Origin: Stentor roeselii
Lineage: Eukaryota > Ciliophora > Heterotrichea > Heterotrichida > Stentoridae
DNA: 64,000 bases
Assembly (NCBI GenBank): GCA_006503475.1
Contig: RSEH01000095.1
Location: forward strand, 1-64,000
Reading direction: 5' to 3'
Below the pieces are notes generated by a model that was not told the origin of the DNA, ran no database searches, and worked only from the letters and a program-made list of their open reading frames with translations. The position numbers and the translations under genes were made by a program. Positions 58,601 through 64,000 of the stretch are shown piece by piece (positions within the stretch are counted from its first letter, which is position 1; the number at the start of each line of letters is the position of its first letter).

Positions 58601-59677
58601 AATCGAGAGCTCAAATTTATCAAATGAATTATTAAATGCTTGAGATGCAGATGATAATTTTGATATCCTGTATGTTAAAATATTATAGACTAGTATGATC
58701 AATGCTGGCTGCATCAGAAATGAGAAGGTTATGATAAAGTATGCTGAATTGAGCTGGTATCCAACGAAAAATGCCAAAGTGACAAAAGCACTATCAGCAT
58801 ACTGAACAAATTTTATCAGATTCATATAAAAGCTATAATAAGGCAATTCAACAAGTATAGAAAGACCAATTAAAATATACGAGAAAAACAACAAAACTAA
58901 ATATATCTGATAATTATCTTGCTGAAAGTAAAAAAATGAATAACAATTTACTATCATTAATATCCTTGACATTAAATCCGACTTGGCATTTTTTTTTGAA
59001 TATTCTAAATTATCATCAGCTGAATACCTCAGACTATGAGAAACAGCTTCATAAATAAAACTAAACCAAACATGCAAAACCAAAAAAACAATCGCGATAT
59101 ATTTTCCTGTACTTCCAAAGATGATTTCTGTAGATGTTTGCTCTAAAGAATATTCTATAATTATCTGGTCTTCTTGCCCGGAATATTTAAAAACCAGGAA
59201 AATCGTTAACAAAATAGGAATAAACGACAAGTCACAAAGAATATACATCAAAGATTGAACCACAAAAAAAACCCAAGGTTTTCCAGTTCTTTTGTAATAA
59301 TTTTCTTTTATCAAGTACCCAAAAAATACCACAAGGAAAAAATACATTCCAATGATAGCAATAACAAAGTGGTTAAATATTTGAAATTTGAATGAAAAGT
59401 AATCAATTGACGTATAATTGATCAGTTCCCAAAAAATCTTCGTCGATTTCCAGCCTTTCAAAGAGATTGACGTGTACCAAAAGAAAGGCGAATTTTGTCC
59501 AAACACAATAAATTCATGAAGAATCTGCAAGACCAGGCGAAAGATAAAAGATTTTGGTCTAAACGAATGGGTGCTAAACAACATAGCCAAACCACCAAAA
59601 ATCAATTTCATAATTATATTACTAAACCCAAGATTTTCTGTTAATAAATCCATGAATGTTATAAATAAGGATGACAT
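55637..59677 (-). CDS. Multi-pass membrane PAS-domain protein (tmcB-like)
   Basis: 1346 residues (1338 if Met9 is used). About ten spans occupy residues 15-340, a soluble helical region follows, and a PAS-like domain lies near 555-660 (NLGKIIFSSKKFANFLGFSV, EKLSIFDLLP). A second membrane part has single spans near 840, 1000, 1120 and 1320. The layout resembles the large Tiny-macrocysts/tmcB-like PAS family that is expanded in ciliates; ligand and output are unknown. TTATAACATTC precedes Met9 and lies inside the frame if the first ATG is used, so Met9 (59653) is the likelier start. Confidence 0.7.
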   Translation of the reverse strand: MSSLFITFMDLLTENLGFSNIIMKLIFGGLAMLFSTHSFRPKSFIFRLVLQILHEFIVFGQNSPFFWYTSISLKGWKSTKIFWELINYTSIDYFSFKFQIFNHFVIAIIGMYFFLVVFFGYLIKENYYKRTGKPWVFFVVQSLMYILCDLSFIPILLTIFLVFKYSGQEDQIIIEYSLEQTSTEIIFGSTGKYIAIVFLVLHVWFSFIYEAVSHSLRYSADDNLEYSKKNAKSDLMSRILMIVNCYSFFYFQQDNYQIYLVLLFFSYILIGLSILVELPYYSFYMNLIKFVQYADSAFVTLAFFVGYQLNSAYFIITFSFLMQPALIILVYNILTYRISKLSSASQAFNNSFDKFELSIRPKLKSGIDGISTLALLSKHYEKEKNDKNLLLQAYFSLDILKDPSLAYTKVTIVKFSAFNILKNIQILKCQNICEKMIESNPISITHKQFIEFSKAKMLDQQFCFDFLSFFDAIMSKDCNLKLIKAKSTKLALMKEKLMKKYGKLVEKFPDPDEIDEIYGTLLCDLLGEVEIGKPLLDQVVTEKTERNNKNYSNTYLIISGNKKNLGKIIFSSKKFANFLGFSVDQAEKLSIFDLLPKTNKKPHKSSIKKFLENFHSTKVKNCEGSFLLDCEGFAKECFLFTEIVGFQSSVNFFCRLEVNERKDDFLVIDQSGLIVAHSKNSLKIIDLCLNRLENLNIDWFFDYPLLEDLQERMIIKRNLKGKTKSIYILLKNLEKLFRIVYISERYEELEGKEFLHQDRHNHFKIEAPLNSKKKKNNSALYDFDEKLIFDENPPEKEKFSSLSSSKNSLSKKEYKSLINSTKALRISKYLISISVIRIQIIITIFSNIASTIYVATEINHANSLTAFSNLSLLSFHISQIALKLDSLKYTISIQKPSLINESDLWTTLDSINHFKDMLLSDFHLWEYCSYSEVVKEKIIKHYSFNSEKMIELGSLYSITDELQTKVIKKQAREIVEDLNQLKNPNNLGFLFIIFNSFQVVIPEIDKTLKELKKCEYSRVDDLIIVKNYLLIISICLLVIQLGLLSIYMLSIDKYLNHLWNDLRSRAKTMYFEVKDILQERLIQIHNCEYIPEENFDKKTLKKISEIKFWHSIHFLSKFSFVFFIAGVIFLISSFYFFNEIVLVLKTRPVLLISLNQRRVQTTELCFTILEYEQSLKNSSNLYLGINPFKYQAKRADEIISIISSARQNLFKERMKNIMSDDLKKLLFEKVEDKKDFMQFGTVRGLSELIRYSYLIIYNKKADLYEDLKILYEITAEFNNVTIRTTDLANNGSADIVYSKLNHLIFFTSFTYVFLVCLFLFYLLPYINQEMDHVKKVGKVMKMIPKV

Positions 59678-59738
59678 TCTAACTCCTTTTTCAATTACTA
59701 AACCACTTTAATCTCTTCAAATCCTTAATTATAGCTAA

Positions 59739-60911
59739 ATGGGAAGCAACCAGAGTTCAGACCCGAATCACAAACTAGGAGTTCCAATAGTAGGAAAAAT
59801 CGAGTCATCTTTCTCTAAAGCCTCATCAGACCGAGGAAGTGTGCAAGGTTGTTACATTCTTTACCCAGACAACACAATCTCTGACTCATTGGCAAGACTA
59901 TTCCACGTCTTGCTCGTGACTCCGAAAGCGATTGAAATGTACTGTCTACTAACAGGCGAAAGAAGGCATCCTCGTTACCTTCCAGTCTCAAACAGCACAA
60001 TAGTCGCTTCAGTCCTAAGCCGTGATTACATCTCATCTTGCCACTTGATAGTCGCCGAGTCCAGCGGGGGCTTCGCAGTGATCAACGCTTACACCCTGAT
60101 AGTCTTCAAAAGAGTCGGCCTTAGTCAGTCCCTTCCTTCTTTAAACGCATCAAAAAACGTGATCTTCACAATGATTTCAATCGCCCCAGAGATACTTTAT
60201 GTAGGTTATTTGTCTGGAGTTGTCAAAGTCTGGCATACAGAAGTAGGAAACCCGCAGTTTATCTTCGGTAAAGAATACGAACAACCCCCTGTTAGAAGTA
60301 TCGCGTTTTCACCGAAACATCGAAAAGTCATCGTCGGGTATGAAGGAACTTTTGAGAATCAACATGGAAGATTCGTGAAACTTGAACAGAATGTATTGAG
60401 GGTTTATAATCCTGACGCCAGTGGACATTCTGAAGGAGGACTTTTGGAACCGTTTCTAGGGACTTGCTTCGCTATTGGAGTTGTTGATAGACTTGACTTG
60501 GTTCTTGCGATCAGCTCTGAAGAGTCAGGACTTTATGGCTGGAATTTAATTTCGCATCAATTGGAGTTGAAGATTAATTTACCGAGAATTGATTCTCATC
60601 CTCAGGTCATTACTCAGTTGTTGGTTATTGAAAGAGGTGATTGCAATTATTTGGTTCTTGGGTCTTCTGATGGAACGGTGTTGATTTCTCAGGTTGGTTT
60701 AGAGGAAAAGAGTATTGTTTGGAAACCAGTGAAAAAATTGGTTTTGTATTTGGATGGGAATTATGCTATTGAGTACTTGAGGTATGAGGATAGGATTGAT
60801 ACTTTGGTACTGGGGAATACTTTTGCTACGGCGACTTTTATCTCGAATTTCTTTAGGACTGGACTTGGAGAGGAATTGACTGAAAAAATGGAATTAAAGA
60901 TTGATCAATAG
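59739..60911 (+). CDS. Beta-propeller protein with myristoylation-type N-terminus
   Basis: 390 residues. MGSNQSSD fits an N-myristoylation site (Gly2, Ser6). The rest is beta-rich with WD40-like blades, some degenerate: LYVGYLSGVVKVWHTE, VRSIAFSPKHRKVIVGYEG, LGSSDGTVLISQVG. It probably serves as a membrane-tethered scaffold (inference). Codon usage is GC-richer in the first third. ATTATAGCTAA precedes the ATG, which lies 61 bp from the divergent PAS gene. A noncoding tandem repeat follows the stop. Confidence 0.75.
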   Translation: MGSNQSSDPNHKLGVPIVGKIESSFSKASSDRGSVQGCYILYPDNTISDSLARLFHVLLVTPKAIEMYCLLTGERRHPRYLPVSNSTIVASVLSRDYISSCHLIVAESSGGFAVINAYTLIVFKRVGLSQSLPSLNASKNVIFTMISIAPEILYVGYLSGVVKVWHTEVGNPQFIFGKEYEQPPVRSIAFSPKHRKVIVGYEGTFENQHGRFVKLEQNVLRVYNPDASGHSEGGLLEPFLGTCFAIGVVDRLDLVLAISSEESGLYGWNLISHQLELKINLPRIDSHPQVITQLLVIERGDCNYLVLGSSDGTVLISQVGLEEKSIVWKPVKKLVLYLDGNYAIEYLRYEDRIDTLVLGNTFATATFISNFFRTGLGEELTEKMELKIDQ

Positions 60912-60953
60912 TAAGGTAGGGTTAATACTTCTGATTGTTTTGGAGTAGTTTTA

Positions 60954-61090
60954 GAATTTTATTGTTTTTGAATGGTTTTAAGAGAAATTAGAATTTTATT
61001 GTTTTTTAAGAGAAATTAGAATTTTATTGTTTTTGAATGGTTTTTTAAGAGAAATTAGAATCTATTGTTTTGAATGGTTTTAAGAGATAT
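60954..61090. repeat. Tandem repeat, four units of 28-39 bp
   Basis: Units beginning GAATTTTATTGTTTTT and ending AAGAGAAATTA start at 60954, 60991, 61019 and 61058. The second lacks the GAATGGTT segment and the last is more diverged. It fills most of the 215-bp gap between two convergent genes. Confidence 0.85.
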
Positions 61091-61126
61091 GCAATTATTA
61101 GGTATTCTAATGATTATTTAAATTTC

Positions 61127-62800
61127 TCAAAATTCTTTTTTTCCTTCTCTAGGTTTTTTTGAAGCCTTTTCCCATGGTTTTCGAGTATTTTTTTCTTCTC
61201 TGCTTTTTTTCATGATATCTGGGGACCTGATATCTTTTGAAGACTTGTCACTTGAAACAGATTTTTTATTCAATGATGACTTCTCAAATAAAAGAAAATC
61301 TTCAGTTTTAAATGAAACTTTTCGATTAGGAGATTCATCTAAAGAGCTTAAAGAAGACTTATATCGATTCCCTTGAATCATTTTTTTCCTGATTTCTTGA
61401 AGTTCAACCCTGGTCTTCTCCCGATGAGGAGACTTGGGGATCGACTCTTGACGATCTCTCATTTTTTCTATAGTTTTTGACTTATTCTCTGAAAAATATT
61501 CTGCAAGTTTTTTACAGGATTTTTGACTGAAGTCCAAAAGTTCCGGTTTTTTTACAATTTCAGGTTTTTTCACTATTTCAGATTTTTTCACTATTTCAGG
61601 TTTTTTTACTATTTCAGGTTTTTTCGAGGTTATTTGGTTGCTTCGACTTTTGGAAAGTGAGCTGGTCTGACCTTCTTTGAAAAATTTCGACTCAAAAGGG
61701 TCCCAAAAATTTTCCATTTTCCAGTCTTGAATTCTTGTTTTACCTTCTGATTTGAGGTCTGTTTGACTTGGTTCAGGACTTTTAAATTCAGTTTTAAAAG
61801 AAGACTGATTTTTTAGGGTTTGAGGCATGCTGAAAGTTTTTAAGTATTTTGTATCAAAATTTAAGTAATCTTCAGAATTTTTTAAGGATTTTTTAGTTGG
61901 GTTTATTTCAGGAAATTCTTTATTAGGAATGGTTTCTGGACTTGGAAAAATGTTTCGCTTTTGTTCAGGGATTTTTTCCATAAGATTCTCGTGTTCAGGT
62001 TTATTTTTCGCAAATCTTTTGTTAACTATTTCGAATTTCTCAATCTTTTCCTGTTCAAAGAAAGAAACTTGCTTATTGTTGGCTTTAGCAGGTGAAACAT
62101 TGATACTTTCAGTGACTAATGAAAAAACTTTGAATTCGCTCTGAACTTCTGAATCTTTCATCAAAATATTAGCTTTATTCTTTCCAATATCAAGAGGTAG
62201 TTCTTTATAAGCTGAGGTAACTGAATTCCTGCTGCAATTTCTACTCGGTTTATGAGAAATTATTTTAACTTCACTATTTTTCTCTAATCTTGAATTTCTT
62301 CCTTCATCCAGGACAGTTACAAGGGACTTTTCCGAACTTTTCTTGGAAAAGTTCGAAGTTTTTTCACTGTTTTTTAAATTTTCAATTCCATGACTTCCGA
62401 ATGAGTCAATTTCTTTTTTTATTGTAAGAAGATTGGTTTGGATAAAATTTTTGAAGTCTTCTTGAATTTCTAGCTTTTCAGGAGGAATTTGATTTATTTT
62501 GTTGTTCGAAAGAGACGCTCTTAAAGACTCGATGCCTGAATCGTTTGAATCAGAGAGGAAACTTTGAGGTTTTATTGGAGATGTCTGGAATTTCATCTCT
62601 TTCCCTGAAGGTTTTTCTATAGTTTTAAATAAAAATCCTTTTAGAGAATTTGAACTGTCAATTGATTGTTTACGTTCACTTTCAAGAAAATTGATAAAAA
62701 GCTGTTTCTGTTGGTTGGCTTTTTTCTATGTTGAAGTTACCACTTCTTCTATTTTCTCGAATAAAGAACTGCCGCTACTTGAAAAGAAAGAGTTAAGCAT
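61127..62800 (-). CDS. Disordered Lys/Ser-rich protein with KPEIVK repeats
   Basis: Exons 62800-62741 and 62725-61127, joined over GTAACTTCAACATAG, give 552 residues; the upstream exon supplies MLNSFFSSSGSSLFEKIEEV. The product is polar and low in hydrophobics throughout. Near residues 395-420 a six-residue unit, K-K-(P/S)-E-I-V, is repeated five times. The C-terminus is very basic (KKPREGKKEF). It is likely a structural or microtubule-associated protein, but no domain supports that. The exon-1 ATG is chosen because TTATAATTCTAATAAAA precedes it, while the internal Met lacks such a box. Confidence 0.75.
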
Positions 62801-62822
62801 TTTTATTAGAATTATAACTATT

Positions 62823-63593
62823 TTAATCTAGTAAAGTTACTTCACTGTAGTTATCACTGTCATTTTCATAGGATTTTGCATTTCTATACTTTTGGCAGCT
62901 TTTTAACTTTTCCAAGCTATTCGGATTTACCTTTTTTCCGATGGTGAACAGTTTTTGTCGAATGTGATGTGAGTTCAGCAAATTCGAGTTTTCTTCTTTG
63001 CTTAACCAAATCTTAAAAAATATTTCTTCCAGTTTTTCACCTGAGAACAGTTCGTTTAACAATGACTTCTTTAATGGTTCTCGTCCTCGACTGGCAGTTC
63101 GTAAGTAAATGTTAAGATCTGGATGTTTTAATGGCGTTTTTCGTCGTTCGATTTTCAAGACAGGCAACTTTTTCAATACTGGCAATTTTTCTAAGACCAG
63201 CTCGAATAAGCAGTCGAACATTTGAGAAAATTCGTCTTTTGTCATGAAATCTGGAGACTTTGACCAACTCATGAATAAAGTTGCGGCTTTTTCGTTTGTG
63301 GAGCCTTTACACAGCAGAACTGCCAGAGTTGTTAAGACTTTTAGGTTATAAGCTTCTTTCTCTTGTAAAATCGAATAAAAATAAGAAGTTTTCACCTTTG
63401 AGGCGTATGGTAACGAGAAATTTATTGCAAAATCTTTGAATGATTCTTTACGAATCATGCCTTGCACAGAAAGGGACGCAAGGCATTTAGAAATGTTTTT
63501 GATTCTATATTTTGAGTATTGTAGTTTTCTTTCACCAGCTTTAAGTACCAATTCTTCAAAAGGAATATTGAATCGACTATTTTCACACCCCAT
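62823..63593 (-). CDS. Dually lipidated-type protein, possibly EF-hand-derived
   Basis: 256 residues beginning MGCENSRF, a strong myristoylation/palmitoylation context (Gly2, Cys3, Ser6). The body is helical, and the region around residues 95-140 (AATLFMSWSKSPDFMTKDEF, SQMFDCLFELVLEKLP) has the helix-loop-helix rhythm of recoverin-like EF-hands, but calcium-ligand positions are not convincing. A small repeat LPVLKKLPVLK follows. The acidic end is DSDNYSEVTLLD. GATATAA lies directly before ATG. Family uncertain. Confidence 0.7.
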   Translation of the reverse strand: MGCENSRFNIPFEELVLKAGERKLQYSKYRIKNISKCLASLSVQGMIRKESFKDFAINFSLPYASKVKTSYFYSILQEKEAYNLKVLTTLAVLLCKGSTNEKAATLFMSWSKSPDFMTKDEFSQMFDCLFELVLEKLPVLKKLPVLKIERRKTPLKHPDLNIYLRTASRGREPLKKSLLNELFSGEKLEEIFFKIWLSKEENSNLLNSHHIRQKLFTIGKKVNPNSLEKLKSCQKYRNAKSYENDSDNYSEVTLLD

Positions 63594-63878
63594 TTATATC
63601 ACTGGTATCAGTAAGATTCATCTAACTGATAAACTTTAAAATGCCTGAGAAATAAATAATTAATCTAAGCTATTACACGTTTTTACAATAATTAGCCCGA
63701 AATAATCCTAAAAAAATTTACTGATTTCGAACAACAAGTAATTCTGGAAATTTAGTAAAATTCACAGTTCCTTAAATTTCAAGTGAATTTTATCAAACTG
63801 AATATAAACATAAATAAAATCGAGGAAATTATTTGAAAGTTAATATTCAAATCCATAAATCTAATTGAAATAATCTAA

Positions 63879-64000
63879 TTACTTAAATCCAGTTTGAAAC
63901 ATTCCTGGCATCATTCCTGGCATCATTCCAGTCATCATGGGATTCATTCCAGCCATCATAGGATTCATTCCAGTCATCATGGGGTTCATTCCAGTCATCA
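63879..64000 (-). CDS. C-terminus of a Met-rich repeat protein (5' part outside window)
   Basis: The last 39 codons of a frame open to the window edge, ending TAA at 63881-63879. It reads as seven-residue units of the form MTGMNPM (with MAGMNPM variant), closing with GMMPGMMPGMFQTGFK. The repeats are nearly identical at DNA level. Frame, strand spacing and stop context fit a real gene. Too little is visible to name it. Confidence 0.65.
   Translation of the reverse strand, partial: MTGMNPMMTGMNPMMAGMNPMMTGMMPGMMPGMFQTGFK

Noticed and set aside
1-64000. Reassigned genetic code (TGA as Trp, as in Blepharisma)
   Set aside because: Very long frames contain TGG but no in-frame TGA, and two genes end in TGA (18717-18719 and 53772-53774).
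1-64000. tRNA, rRNA, transposon or virus-derived genes
   Set aside because: No cloverleaf with a TTCGA arm outside coding DNA, and no rRNA, transposase, reverse transcriptase, integrase or capsid signature was seen.

Overview
The window looks like somatic (macronuclear) DNA of a heterotrich ciliate, most likely Stentor or a close relative. The grounds are: AT-rich DNA; very long uninterrupted genes; TAA, TAG and TGA all read as stops, with tryptophan always TGG; introns of exactly 15 nt (GTA...AG); a P4-ATPase/guanylyl cyclase fusion of the alveolate type; and gene spacing down to 0-25 nt. The organism call is inference from these traits, not from a database match.

Layout. 1-4128 (-): 5'-complete, 3'-open gene for a large secreted or surface protein with LamG-like and cysteine-rich repeats. 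4129-10171: about 6 kb with no recognisable gene. 10172-11254 (+): a B-box-like coiled-coil gene whose 3' part is cut up by a tandem series of 15-16 nt GT...AG units; if all are spliced out, the reading frame closes cleanly. 11255-13819: no gene seen. 13820-19754: three related multi-pass membrane proteins (-) and a trypsin-like protease (+). 19782-24918: F-box/WD40 protein, a helical protein, a LITAF-like zinc protein, a small lipidated-looking protein and guanylate kinase. 25400-31669: P4-ATPase/guanylyl cyclase. 31865-34745: SEL1L/HRD3-like ERAD protein, a one-finger C2H2 protein and TMEM107 of the ciliary transition zone. 35114-45615: a coiled-coil protein, the nuclear-pore membrane protein gp210/NUP210, a second coiled-coil protein and an F-BAR-like protein with an SBF2/KIAA0513-like C-terminus. 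45719-52333: two close paralogues joining a cyclic-nucleotide-binding-like domain to a nucleoside-phosphorylase-like domain, flanking SKP1 and a tail-anchored small protein. 52429-55414: small unknown genes, ribosomal protein eS21 and a TBC Rab-GAP. 55637-64000: a PAS multi-pass sensor, a beta-propeller protein, two unknown proteins and the C-terminus of a methionine-rich protein.

Most genes are housekeeping or cell-structure genes and form no pathway-specific cluster. Two loose themes are cyclic nucleotides (guanylyl cyclase, guanylate kinase, two CNB proteins) and SCF ubiquitin ligation (F-box/WD40, SKP1). An A/T-rich box of the TATAAAT or CTAATAAATG type sits against most start codons, implying very short 5' leaders. 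No tRNA, rRNA, CRISPR array, transposon or virus-derived element was recognised.
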